Origin: a bacterium
GTDB lineage: Bacteria; Bdellovibrionota; Bacteriovoracia; Bacteriovoracales; Bacteriovoracaceae
Reading direction: 5' to 3'
NCBI GenBank assembly: GCA_030425045.1
Contig: JAUHVL010000006.1
Span: 1-64,000 of the forward strand
DNA: 64,000 nucleotides
The notes beneath the pieces are model-generated. The model worked only from the letters and a program-made list of their open reading frames with translations, did no database searches and was not told the origin of the DNA. Below, in pieces: positions 1 through 8,393 of this stretch (positions within the stretch are counted from its first letter, which is position 1; each line of letters opens with the position of its first letter). The translations under genes were made by a program, and so were the position numbers.

Positions 1-120
1 AAAACGTCCTTGTTTTGCGATAACCAATATCGGGTCATCCATGCCCCGACCCTTCGGGCAAGTATTGGTCATCTCCTATTTTAAAACAAGAGATGTTTAA
101 AACTTGCCCACAAAGTGGGT
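1..120. other. Highly structured left-edge segment, possible ncRNA or leader
   Basis: Several inverted repeats are packed here. 56-63 (GGGCAAGT) pairs with 102-109 and encloses 70-75 (CATCTC) paired with 90-95. Other hairpins are 18-22/28-32 (CGATA) and 107-111/115-119 (CCCAC). CTTGTTTT at 9-16 can also pair with 83-90. On the minus strand an ATG at 72-70 opens a frame of 24 codons that runs off the left edge, containing KGRGMDDPILVIAKQGR, directly behind a GGAG that touches the ATG. It could be the 5' end of a protein gene downstream of the cytidylyltransferase operon, a structured RNA, or both. I do not recognise the family. The stretch 121-242 shows nothing I can support. Confidence 0.3.
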
Positions 121-242
121 GCGACCACGACGGGAGCATTTTAAATGTCCAAAAACAGGAGGTTTTTTATAGGGCAATCAAAAATAGTTTAAATTTCAAA
201 ATTGAAACATATCCATTTAAGTACATCAGTTTAAGATATTAA

Positions 243-974
243 TTAAGCGAAATATTGATCATTGAGCTGACCAGCTTTTATTAAAAACTCTGCAAAATCA
301 AAGTCGATTCTTCTATCTATATTTACCGACTCAAGATCATCTAAAACGATTCCTTTACGACTTTTTCCTAAAGCAAAGTCAGAACCATCATAGTCTTCTA
401 GCAGTTTTCTTTTACGAACATAAATACCACCGCTGGTGCAATAAAGAGTTGGAAGATCTTGTCTTGAATGAAATGATTCAACATCAATATCTTGGATGAA
501 ATTTTCAAAATATCCTTTCTCGTCGAGAACTCTCGCTCGGTAAGGATGCTCATGCTCAATTCTTTTTAAACTTACAGCACACTCACATTGATCTTCAATG
601 ACGGCCAAAACCGATTGGTCGATACTTTCTTGTTTTATAAAAGGGCATGTTGGCGCCAGTTGGGCCACCACATCTGCTTTATAACCAAGCTCGTCCATTG
701 CTCTCATCGCATGTTGAGTAACAGTAATCAGAGGAGTGTGATCATCTGCTAAATCATCAGGACGCATAAAAGGAACTTCTGCACCAAACTCTTTAGCAAC
801 ATTAGCAATTTCTTCAGAGTCTGTTGAGCAGACAACTTTATCAATGTATTTGCAGTTCACCGCTTTTTGGATCATATGAGAAATAAGAGGTCCCTTATCT
901 CCCATATGAAGTAAATTTTTTCTCGGTACACCTTTTGACCCAGCTCTTGCTGAAATAACGGCCAATACTTTCAT
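243..974 (-). CDS. CMP-sugar (acylneuraminate/ulosonate-type) cytidylyltransferase
   Basis: The protein has 243 residues and belongs to the NeuA/LegF/PseF nucleotidyltransferase family. It carries the N-terminal nucleotide-binding signature ARAGSKGVPRKN at residues 9-20 and the family block STDSEEIANVAKEFGAEVPF. Family members activate 3-deoxy-2-keto sugar acids with CTP to give CMP-sugars in the cytoplasm. It is the last gene of a four-gene leftward operon and starts 2 bp after the DAHP-synthase-like gene. That position suggests its substrate is made by the upstream aldolase, not sialic acid itself. It differs from the second cytidylyltransferase of this window (17717-18415), which is PseF-like. 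The family is secure; the exact sugar is inferred. Confidence 0.88.
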   Translation of the reverse strand: MKVLAVISARAGSKGVPRKNLLHMGDKGPLISHMIQKAVNCKYIDKVVCSTDSEEIANVAKEFGAEVPFMRPDDLADDHTPLITVTQHAMRAMDELGYKADVVAQLAPTCPFIKQESIDQSVLAVIEDQCECAVSLKRIEHEHPYRARVLDEKGYFENFIQDIDVESFHSRQDLPTLYCTSGGIYVRKRKLLEDYDGSDFALGKSRKGIVLDDLESVNIDRRIDFDFAEFLIKAGQLNDQYFA

Positions 975-976
975 TA

Positions 977-1897
977 TTAGCTCCTAACGATATCTTGAAT
1001 CGCTCTAATTTCTTCCATTAATTTTTCATAAGTTTTGAAATCAAGAGCATTAAGAGGATCAGTCCAAGCTGTCTCAGGAGTTGGGTGAATTTCAAAAATT
1101 ACAGCATCAGCGCCAGCAGCTACAGATGCTTTTGTCATTGCAGGTACAAAGTCACGATTGAAAGTGGCATGACTTGGATCACACACAACAGGCACTGTTG
1201 GAGCAAAATGATTAAGTGCTGGAATAGCTTGAATATCTAAAATACTTCTCGAGTTTGTTAAGTGAGTGTGGGGAACAGTAATTCCTCTTTCACAAAGAGC
1301 AATATTGTCATTTCCTCTCGCCTTATAGTGCTCACACGCGCCTAATAAACTTCTTAAACTTTCACCGTAGTGACGCTTTAAAAGAACTGGCTTATTCGTT
1401 GCCGCAACAGCTTCGATTAAATCCATATTAAACATGTGACGGTAACCGACCTGAAACATATCTACATATTTCTCAAGCATAGGAACTGTTGAAGCATATA
1501 AAATTTCAGAAACAACAGGAAGACCATACTTCTCACCTGCTTCTTTCATATAACCTAATCTTTTCTCTGCCGTTTGAAGAATTTCATTCAGTGGAAGAAC
1601 TTCTTTTCGGTCTCTACCTGGTTCATTGCTATCCCGATCTGGTTGAGCGAGTGGTTCACCATAGGGAAAAGTTAGTGGTTTAAAAACACCACCTCTTAAA
1701 CAGTTTGCTCCACCATCTTTTGCAGCTTTTGCAATCTCCATAATCTGAGATTTTGATTCTAGGGTACATGGCCCAGCAATAATCATCACCTCTTTTCCAC
1801 CAAGAACCTGATCGCCTACCATGATTGGTTTTTTCTCGCCTTTTCTTGCGGTTAGAGGAAAATTGTTTTCAATATCACCTTGATTTATATCTTTCAT
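977..1897 (-). CDS. DAHP-synthase-like (class I) PEP-dependent aldolase
   Basis: This 306-residue protein has the TIM-barrel signatures of class I beta 3-deoxy-7-phosphoheptulonate synthase: GPCTLES near residue 42, LRGGVFKP near 67, LLKR, CERGI, CDPSHA and IFEIHP. These bind PEP and the metal ion. Two features are odd. The KPRT motif, whose Arg contacts the erythrose-4-phosphate phosphate in DAHP synthases, reads KPLT (residues 73-76). An insertion rich in charged residues also follows it. LLKRHYGES replaces the usual LLKRG. It lies between an AroE-like gene (13 bp upstream) and a cytidylyltransferase (2 bp downstream). Either it is a divergent DAHP synthase or it makes another 3-deoxy-ulosonic acid. 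Membership of the PEP-aldolase superfamily is secure; the substrate is not. Confidence 0.85.
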   Translation of the reverse strand: MKDINQGDIENNFPLTARKGEKKPIMVGDQVLGGKEVMIIAGPCTLESKSQIMEIAKAAKDGGANCLRGGVFKPLTFPYGEPLAQPDRDSNEPGRDRKEVLPLNEILQTAEKRLGYMKEAGEKYGLPVVSEILYASTVPMLEKYVDMFQVGYRHMFNMDLIEAVAATNKPVLLKRHYGESLRSLLGACEHYKARGNDNIALCERGITVPHTHLTNSRSILDIQAIPALNHFAPTVPVVCDPSHATFNRDFVPAMTKASVAAGADAVIFEIHPTPETAWTDPLNALDFKTYEKLMEEIRAIQDIVRS

Positions 1898-1910
1898 TAC
1901 TTATCCTTCG

Positions 1911-2942
1911 TTAAGCTGTTTTCATAATATTTCTAATTGTATCTATATCAAAATTTCCTGAATATCTATTCCCAACTGTCGTGTGAAAAGCGACGACAGC
2001 TTGTTCAAGATTCATGGGAAGTCCATTGATTGTTTTATGACCGGTCATCTTTGCCAAAGATAAAAACAATGTTTCTAATGGCTGATAAATGATATCAAAG
2101 ACAACCGCTGATTTTTGCTCATTTAAGAACAAAATACTTTTGGTAATATTTTCGGCTACTTCTGAAGCGGCAAGAGCAACATACTCTTGTTCAACCTTAT
2201 CTTGAGAAGAAACTCTGACAGTCGGCGCACTTGAAGCAAGAGGAGTAAAACATTTTGGGTCAAACCAGCCATTCTCATCTTGTCTTGGAACCTCAAAACC
2301 AATACTCGTGGCATTAATTATAATATCAAATTGCTCCATCCCCGTTGGGACAGGCCACTCTTTTACGATCGTTACATTTTTTTCTTTCAAGATGGGTTCG
2401 TCATTTGATTCTAAAATTGCTTGGCTACGATTTGCGATTTTCACCGAACCGTTTTCTCCAACAGCTGAACTCATATAGGCAGCAACAGCTTTACCAGCTC
2501 CCCCTAGTCCCAACACGAGAACGTTGGCACCTTTTAAATCGTTGCCATAAAGTTTTTTCACACTATCAACGGCAGCGAGTCCATCAGTGTTCATGCCAAC
2601 GAGCTGTCCCTCTTTTTTATAAATACAATTAACGGCTTTTGCTAAGCTCGCTTCAGGAGCAACTGAATCTAAAAGAGGTACAAGTTGTGACTTATAAGGC
2701 ATCGTCACGGCTCCCCCCATAAACATGGGATCATTTTTTAGAAACTCAATTACTTTAGATAAATTCTCTTCTTTAATATCGAGAGGGATCATTTGAGAGT
2801 CGATTTCAAGTCCTTCAAATGCCTTATTCCAAAGAACTGGTGACCTCGCTCCCTTAGAGGGAGTTAATCCCAAGATCGCAGTATAAGTTTCCGTTTTTAA
2901 TTCAGGAATTTCGTTTTCAACTAATTCATTTAATGATGACAT
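1911..2942 (-). CDS. Shikimate dehydrogenase-like oxidoreductase (AroE family)
   Basis: The 343-residue protein has both halves of AroE: an N-terminal substrate domain and a C-terminal NAD(P)-binding domain with GLGGAGKAVA. The catalytic pair is present as Lys84 in VTMPYK and Asp120 in NTDG, and the substrate motif reads SKGARSP in place of the usual SLSP. It is longer than typical AroE (about 270-290 residues), with an extra segment around residues 230-280. It sits 17 bp after a Gfo/Idh gene and 13 bp before a DAHP-synthase-like gene. It may be a housekeeping shikimate enzyme or a paralogue acting on a shikimate-like or sugar-acid intermediate in glycan synthesis. The operon context favours the paralogue. 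Confidence 0.82.
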   Translation of the reverse strand: MSSLNELVENEIPELKTETYTAILGLTPSKGARSPVLWNKAFEGLEIDSQMIPLDIKEENLSKVIEFLKNDPMFMGGAVTMPYKSQLVPLLDSVAPEASLAKAVNCIYKKEGQLVGMNTDGLAAVDSVKKLYGNDLKGANVLVLGLGGAGKAVAAYMSSAVGENGSVKIANRSQAILESNDEPILKEKNVTIVKEWPVPTGMEQFDIIINATSIGFEVPRQDENGWFDPKCFTPLASSAPTVRVSSQDKVEQEYVALAASEVAENITKSILFLNEQKSAVVFDIIYQPLETLFLSLAKMTGHKTINGLPMNLEQAVVAFHTTVGNRYSGNFDIDTIRNIMKTA

Positions 2943-2959
2943 TTTTTTGATTCCTTTAA

Positions 2960-4015
2960 TTAACCAATCCCTAAACGAGTGGAAAGTTTTTGCTCACTCA
3001 ACTTAACAGGAGAATTGGTTTCAGTACTTGAATATAACGAATGAACAAGTTCAACCGTTTTTACAGCATCCATTGCCTCAACGGGAACTTCAATACTTCC
3101 CTTGGCAAGATTATCTGTGATGATTTGAAAAACTTCGCGATGTGATAATCCATAACCTGTGGGCACTTCTTGAGAATATTTTTGAACGTCAGCGTCTTCT
3201 TCAATCGGTGTATTAAAATTCCAAGAAATTATTTTATTGAGAGCAATTCCCCCAATAACAGCATTACCATTATCACCTAAAATGGATATCGAAGCTTCAA
3301 TATCCTCTGGTCTCGCTGCCGTTGTCGCCTCAATCGTTCCGAGAGCTCCACTCTTAAATTTTACCAAAGCCGTCATCGTATCTTCAGCTTCGAGTTTATT
3401 CATAATATTTGCCTTATGGGCAAAAACTTCTTCAATATCTCCACATACCCAGCGAAGTGCGTCTACATGGTGGATTGCCTGTTGGTTAATAACTCCCCCA
3501 TCCATTTTCCAAGTACCGTGCCAACCATCCTCGTAATACTCTTGGTAACGACACCACTTTAAACGGATGGTAGCAGAAATCAGCTTTCCAAAGCGGCCCG
3601 CGTCAAATGTCTCTTTTAAATGTTTAATGGCAGGGTTAAACCTATTTTGAAAAATGGGAGCGTACATCAGCCCCTTTGCCTGAGCTAGCTCATAACATTC
3701 ACGCACTTCATTTGGAGTCATACCAGGAGGTTTTTCAACCACCACATGTTTGCCAGCATTCAGAGCGGCTAAAGTATGCTCATGATGAAAGCCTGACTCT
3801 GTTCCAATTAAGATAACCTGAATTTCAGAATCGTTCAGTAAGTCATTGATATCGTAGCAAGGTGTAGCCTTCATAAGCTGCGACACAGCATCAGCTTTTT
3901 CTTTAATTTTGTCGCAAACTTTTTTAACAACTGCGCCACTTAACTCTTTTGTAAAGACGTCGATATAACGTCCATTTGTCACGCGGCCAGCACCAAGAAT
4001 CCCAAAGCAAATCAT
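2960..4015 (-). CDS. Gfo/Idh/MocA-family NAD(P)-dependent sugar oxidoreductase
   Basis: This 351-residue protein has an N-terminal Rossmann fold (GILGAGRV at residues 5-12), the family catalytic motif VVEKPPG and the substrate-domain motif GGVINQQAIHHVDALRW. The last motif resembles nucleotide-sugar dehydrogenases of the WlbA/WbpB type. It is the first gene of the leftward four-gene operon. The predicted promoter has TTGATC and TATACT at 4070-4075 and 4047-4052 on the minus strand, giving a leader of about 25 nt. Likely role: oxidation of a sugar or sugar-nucleotide carbon for the same product as the three genes downstream. The exact substrate cannot be read from sequence. Confidence 0.85.
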   Translation of the reverse strand: MICFGILGAGRVTNGRYIDVFTKELSGAVVKKVCDKIKEKADAVSQLMKATPCYDINDLLNDSEIQVILIGTESGFHHEHTLAALNAGKHVVVEKPPGMTPNEVRECYELAQAKGLMYAPIFQNRFNPAIKHLKETFDAGRFGKLISATIRLKWCRYQEYYEDGWHGTWKMDGGVINQQAIHHVDALRWVCGDIEEVFAHKANIMNKLEAEDTMTALVKFKSGALGTIEATTAARPEDIEASISILGDNGNAVIGGIALNKIISWNFNTPIEEDADVQKYSQEVPTGYGLSHREVFQIITDNLAKGSIEVPVEAMDAVKTVELVHSLYSSTETNSPVKLSEQKLSTRLGIG

Positions 4016-4025
4016 AATTTACCAC

Positions 4026-4075
4026 TTGTAATGAGTAACTGCTCGCAGTATATATTTCCTCTGACCAAAGATCAA
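4026..4075. promoter_or_regulatory. Divergent promoters sharing one -10 region
   Basis: On the plus strand TTGTAA (4026-4031) is 17 bp from TATATA (4049-4054), driving the ABC transporter operon. On the minus strand TTGATC (4070-4075) is 17 bp from TATACT (4047-4052), driving the Gfo/Idh operon. The two -10 elements overlap in AGTATATA, so RNA polymerase could open only one direction at a time. The elements are read directly; activity is inferred. Confidence 0.6.
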
Positions 4076-4093
4076 TTTCAATGGATTTGACCC

Positions 4094-5791
4094 GTGATAA
4101 TGGAAACTCTGCATTTAATTTTCAAAAGGTTTTTACCAAAAATTGGTCGAGAAATAATTACTTTAATTTCTATTTCAATTCTCGTTGGTTTTTTTCTTTT
4201 TGCGACAGAGTTTCTTTTCATCTACGCTCTGCAAGGATTCTTTTCTAATCTAGGTTTTATTACTTTTAATGATTCGTCTTTACCAAACTGGTATCCAAGA
4301 AGTCCTAATCTCAATATTTTAATTGTTTTTCTCGTTGGCTGCCTAAGAGTTGCAACTCAAGCAAGTCGAAAATATATTGCTGGCTATACTCATCAATTCT
4401 TCATGAGAAAGTTTCGAACAAAGTTTTTTCGTGCAAGTATTTATAACACAAATACAACTTCTACTTACGAAATGATTAATTTGTTTACCGATAACCTCAC
4501 AAGAGTTGGTTCTTTTCTCCAATTTATTATAAGTCTAACCATTTCCAGTTCTTCCGTTATCTTCTTATTCATTTCAGGTTTAGTAATTGCTCCTCAAGCC
4601 ATGCTAGTTGGGGTTGCTGGTATTCTCCTCTTCACATACCCAATTAGAGTCATTGATGAAAAAGTAAAAAAACTTGGTGGAAGCTTAACAAATTCTTGGA
4701 AAAATATCAGTAAAGATCTAGTTGATGGAATGAGAAACCACTACTTCTTCAAAGCCCATGGATTAGAAGAAGAGATTATTAGTAAAGGTAATCAGTCTGT
4801 CAGATCGTACGAACTTGGTTACAGAAAATACTTTATTTATTTAGGTATTAAGAACTCCGCTCCTCCTTTAGCCGGTATTATTGTCATCATTTCCATTTCT
4901 TACTTTTCTTATCGATTTTCAGAATTTGAGCAAACGGCAATTGTTCCACTGCTATATATATTTCTAAGAACGTCACAAGGTTTGGCTGACTGTTCTGCAA
5001 ATCTATCCCAACTAATTCTAAACCACCATAGTGTAGAAGAATTTCTTAAATGGAATAAGAAAGTTGATACTTCACAAACTAACCTAACTCCACACAATAA
5101 GAATGAAAGCTCTAAAGTAAATAATATATTTATTTCTTGTAAAGATGTTTCATTCAATTATGGGGACAATAAAGTTCTAGAAAAACTTTCATTTGAATTA
5201 TCCAAAAAGGATATTTTTGTCATTAAAGGCCATTCAGGTTCAGGAAAAAGTACTCTTCTCTCTCTCTTACTTGGCTTACTAAGACCAAAAAATGGATCAT
5301 TGCTATTAAATGATAAACCATTACATTCTGAGATTAATAATTATAGAGATCAAATTTCTTATGTTGGACCTGACCCAATGCTATTTGTAGGTAGTATTCG
5401 AGAAAATTTATTATATGGGAATAAAAATGCTGATCAAATTACAGATGAAATGATTTATGAATCTCTCTCAAAAGTAGGGTTGACCAAGTTTATAAAAGAA
5501 AAAATAAATCAACTAGATTTTATACTCAATGAGCAAGCTGAAGCCTCCACAGGACAAAGACAAAGACTCAGCTTAGCTAGGTCTCTCCTTAGAAGGCCAA
5601 GCATTCTCATCATGGATGAGGCTACAGCAAACCTAGATGAAAAAATAGAAAAAGAAATTCTAGAAGAAATACTCAAAGAAAAAGACAATATGTTAATTGT
5701 TATTGTTACCCATAAACCAAACTTAAATACTTACGGTAACAAATTTATTGATTTAGATAACAAAAAAGTGGAATTGGAGAGAAGATTATGA
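4094..5791 (+). CDS. ABC exporter/flippase, fused membrane and ATPase domains
   Basis: The 565-residue half-transporter has an N-terminal membrane domain with about five to six hydrophobic helices (residues 1-330) and a C-terminal ATPase. Walker A is GHSGSGKST (near 378), the signature STGQRQRLSLARSL (near 484) and Walker B ILIMDEATANLD (near 506). It fits the MsbA/PglK group that flips lipid-linked glycans across the inner membrane. It heads a five-gene operon, and its stop overlaps the next start (ATGA at 5788). The listed start is GTG; an ATG six bases downstream (4100) is equally possible and neither has a strong ribosome site. The likely cargo is a lipid-linked oligosaccharide built by neighbouring transferases. 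Confidence 0.9.
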   Translation: MIMETLHLIFKRFLPKIGREIITLISISILVGFFLFATEFLFIYALQGFFSNLGFITFNDSSLPNWYPRSPNLNILIVFLVGCLRVATQASRKYIAGYTHQFFMRKFRTKFFRASIYNTNTTSTYEMINLFTDNLTRVGSFLQFIISLTISSSSVIFLFISGLVIAPQAMLVGVAGILLFTYPIRVIDEKVKKLGGSLTNSWKNISKDLVDGMRNHYFFKAHGLEEEIISKGNQSVRSYELGYRKYFIYLGIKNSAPPLAGIIVIISISYFSYRFSEFEQTAIVPLLYIFLRTSQGLADCSANLSQLILNHHSVEEFLKWNKKVDTSQTNLTPHNKNESSKVNNIFISCKDVSFNYGDNKVLEKLSFELSKKDIFVIKGHSGSGKSTLLSLLLGLLRPKNGSLLLNDKPLHSEINNYRDQISYVGPDPMLFVGSIRENLLYGNKNADQITDEMIYESLSKVGLTKFIKEKINQLDFILNEQAEASTGQRQRLSLARSLLRRPSILIMDEATANLDEKIEKEILEEILKEKDNMLIVIVTHKPNLNTYGNKFIDLDNKKVELERRL

Positions 5792-7197
5792 TCTCTATTA
5801 TTATCAGAACAAAAAATGAAGAGCGATGGATTCCTCAGTGTTTAAAGGCCGTTTTTTCTCAAGAGATTGATGAAGATTTTGAAGTTATTCTCGTCGATAA
5901 TATGAGCACAGACTCGACAGTTCAAAAAGCAAAAGCTTTTGATATCAAACTTGTGACAATTGAAAAGTTTTTACCGGGTGAAGCCATCAATATCGGGATA
6001 AGAGCAAGCTCAGGTGATAAACTTGTTTGTATATCTGGACATTGTATTCCGACCTCAATTCACTGGTTAAAAAACCTTGTGAAAGATTTAGATAACCCAA
6101 ATGTTGCTGGTGTATACGGTAGACAAGAGCCATTAAGTTATACTCCAGACGCTGATAAACGAGATCTCATTAATTTGTTCAAACTTGATCGACATGTTCA
6201 AAAAGTAGATCCTTTCTTTCACAACGCTAACAGTGCTTTTAGAAGAGATGTTTGGGAAAAAATACCATTTGATGAAGAAGTTACCAATATTGAAGATCGC
6301 GTTTGGGGAAAAGAAGTTATTTCAAGAGGTATGGAAATTGTTTATGAACCATCGGCAAGTGTGTACCATCACCATGGCGTTCATCATGGTGGTGACAAAA
6401 AAAGGTGCCAAAAGATTGTTCGCATTTTAGAGTCTCTTACTGAAGGTAGTGTCAACGCTGACGAGAGTATCGATTTTTCTAAAGACCTTACTCCAACAGA
6501 AACAGTTGCCATTATTCCGGCAATTGGTGACGTGAGAAGTTGTAGCGACCACAATCTTATTGACTACACAATAAAACGAATTAAGGAGTCAGAACTTATT
6601 TCCGACGTCTTTATTACAACCGATAGTCCGAAGTTTATTGAAATCGCAAAGAAAAATGAAATCAAAACTATTCAAAGACCAGAAGAATTACTAGGCCCTC
6701 ATATTTCGCTTGGAGATATTCTCGATCATTCTTTAACAGAAATGGGAAAACTCAATATCTATCCCGATGCAGTCTTATGCCTTACAGAAAACTATCCTTT
6801 TAGAAAAAAAGGATTTCTTGATTATTTAATTTCACAGTTTTTTGCCCAAGGTTTTGATACCCTTCTCTCTGTTGCTCAAGAAGACCGCTCCGCCTGGCTT
6901 GGTAGCGATGAAGGCATTCAAATGGTCAGTCGCCTTATGCCAAGAGAATTAAAATCAAAACATTTTTATGTAAGTTTATTAGGACTTGGCTGCATTACAC
7001 GACCGAGCTTTATTAGAAAGAAAGAAGTTTTTGGTGAAAACCTAGGAATTCAAAAAATTAAAGATGCTTTTTCCAAAATGGAGATAAGAGATGAATCATC
7101 TCTTATTTTGGCCAATGAACTAGCGAAAAAGTTCTTTGAAATGAATCTCACGTGGGAATCAAGCCAAGCAGAAATAACGTCATACGAATATTTATAA
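5788..7197 (+). CDS. GT2 glycosyltransferase fused to a cytidylyltransferase-like domain
   Basis: In this 469-residue protein residues 1 to about 210 are a family 2 glycosyltransferase (SIIIRTKNEERWI, VILVDNMSTDST, and histidines in VYHHHGVHHGG). From about residue 237 a second alpha/beta domain resembles NeuA/LegF cytidylyltransferases (VAIIPAIGD, VFITTDSPKFIEIAKKNEIKTIQRPEE). The usual ARxGSKxxPxKN loop is degenerate, as it lacks the KN pair, so nucleotidyl transfer may be lost. It overlaps the ABC gene by 4 bp and is followed 14 bp later by an enolase-family gene. It may couple CMP-sugar supply to transfer, or the second domain may only bind a nucleotide sugar. Domain calls are firm; function is inferred. 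Confidence 0.85.
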   Translation: MISIIIRTKNEERWIPQCLKAVFSQEIDEDFEVILVDNMSTDSTVQKAKAFDIKLVTIEKFLPGEAINIGIRASSGDKLVCISGHCIPTSIHWLKNLVKDLDNPNVAGVYGRQEPLSYTPDADKRDLINLFKLDRHVQKVDPFFHNANSAFRRDVWEKIPFDEEVTNIEDRVWGKEVISRGMEIVYEPSASVYHHHGVHHGGDKKRCQKIVRILESLTEGSVNADESIDFSKDLTPTETVAIIPAIGDVRSCSDHNLIDYTIKRIKESELISDVFITTDSPKFIEIAKKNEIKTIQRPEELLGPHISLGDILDHSLTEMGKLNIYPDAVLCLTENYPFRKKGFLDYLISQFFAQGFDTLLSVAQEDRSAWLGSDEGIQMVSRLMPRELKSKHFYVSLLGLGCITRPSFIRKKEVFGENLGIQKIKDAFSKMEIRDESSLILANELAKKFFEMNLTWESSQAEITSYEYL

Positions 7198-7211
7198 TTC
7201 AAGGTTGATTA

Positions 7212-8393
7212 ATGAAAATTACGGGTCTTGATATTTTCATCATAAAAACAAAAGTTCCCAAAGACTGGCCATACCCTGTTGCTAGTTTTGTAGAGGGAGG
7301 CTCCGTTTTAATCAAAGTGAAAACTGACAGTGGTCTCTTTGGTTGGGGGGAGCCAAGCCCCTATGGTTCTCCAATAGAAATCATGATTAAAACATTAATG
7401 GATGAAATGAGACCATATCTACTGGGAAAAAATCCTCATGATGTTTCCACTATAACACAACAAGATGAAACAAAAGCAAAGCACATCTATGGCCAAGCAG
7501 CTTGGAGTTCAGCGCTTGCTGGAGTTTCTCAAGCATTATGGGATATTATCGGCAAAGAAAAAAACCTACCACTCTATAAAATTTTAAATAGAAAGGAAGA
7601 AGTTTCAAACAAAATTCTCACTTATGCCAGTGGAGGAATGATCTATGAAAGCTCATCTGTGGATTTACTTTTAGAAGAAGCTCTTGAGGCTAAAGACAAA
7701 GGATTTACCAACTGGAAGTTTAGACCTCCTTCTCCCGTCAGTAATCTTTCACATTTTGAGAGAAACAAAAACCCTCCTGCCATAAATACTGAACAACTCA
7801 TCGATGTATCAAAGAAATTACGCCAAAAACTTGGAGATGGATTTGGGTTAATGATTGATGTTGGTTGCCGGATTTCTGATAACGAAACAGCGATCATGTT
7901 TGGAAAAGTCCTAGACGAACTTAATTTTAGGTTTTTTGAAGAGCCTGTTAAACGAAACATTGAAGATTATCATAAAGTAACAAATCAGCTCTCAACACCA
8001 ATCGGTATTGGAGAATGCTTTTTTTCTGCCCATGAATTTAAAAAGTGGGTAAAAGCTGATGCACTTAACACTCTCCAACCAGATGCAAACTTTGCAGGAA
8101 TTACTGAAATTTTAAAAATCGCAGACCTAGCAAAAGAATATAAAAAGGAAATGATTCTTCACAACTGGACCAATGCTGTCAGTATGGCCGCCAATGCTCA
8201 TCTTGCTGCTGCCTTACCAGAGTGCTCTATGCTTGAATATAGTATCACTTTTAACCCCATGCGATCAGAACTCATAACTCATCCCTTTGAAGTTAAGTCC
8301 GGATACTTATCTCTTTTAGATGCTCCGGGATTAGGTATTGAGATCGATCAAAAAGATCTTGAACGTTTTTGTGATTTTAAGGATCTTCAATAG
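7212..8393 (+). CDS. Enolase-superfamily sugar-acid dehydratase-like protein
   Basis: The 393-residue protein has the mandelate racemase/muconate lactonizing enzyme architecture. A capping domain precedes a barrel carrying the metal ligands Asp (MIDVG, near 215), Glu (FEEP, near 243) and Glu (GIGECF, near 267). A second-strand Lys (NWKFRP, near 168) and a C-terminal His (LHNW, near 316) fit acid-sugar dehydratases such as galactonate or fuconate dehydratase. Such enzymes convert aldonates to 2-keto-3-deoxy acids. Finding it inside a glycan operon, between two glycosyltransferases, is unusual for a catabolic enzyme. It may make a 3-deoxy-ulosonic acid building block. AAGG lies about 7 nt before its ATG. 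Confidence 0.85.
   Translation: MKITGLDIFIIKTKVPKDWPYPVASFVEGGSVLIKVKTDSGLFGWGEPSPYGSPIEIMIKTLMDEMRPYLLGKNPHDVSTITQQDETKAKHIYGQAAWSSALAGVSQALWDIIGKEKNLPLYKILNRKEEVSNKILTYASGGMIYESSSVDLLLEEALEAKDKGFTNWKFRPPSPVSNLSHFERNKNPPAINTEQLIDVSKKLRQKLGDGFGLMIDVGCRISDNETAIMFGKVLDELNFRFFEEPVKRNIEDYHKVTNQLSTPIGIGECFFSAHEFKKWVKADALNTLQPDANFAGITEILKIADLAKEYKKEMILHNWTNAVSMAANAHLAAALPECSMLEYSITFNPMRSELITHPFEVKSGYLSLLDAPGLGIEIDQKDLERFCDFKDLQ

Noticed and set aside
1-84. Plus-strand open frame from the left edge to TAA at 82
   Set aside because: It is only 27 codons with no family pattern, and the same DNA is packed with inverted repeats. It is more likely chance.
150-172. Possible terminator hairpin AAAAAC/GTTTTT
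   Set aside because: The stem is almost all A-T and too weak to call.
243-4015. Reading the operon as an aminoshikimate (AHBA) antibiotic cluster
   Set aside because: RifH-type enzymes are of a different DAHP synthase class, no dehydroquinate synthase or dehydratase is present, and the AHBA-like aminotransferase lies 24 kb away. A CMP-sugar gene fits glycan synthesis better.
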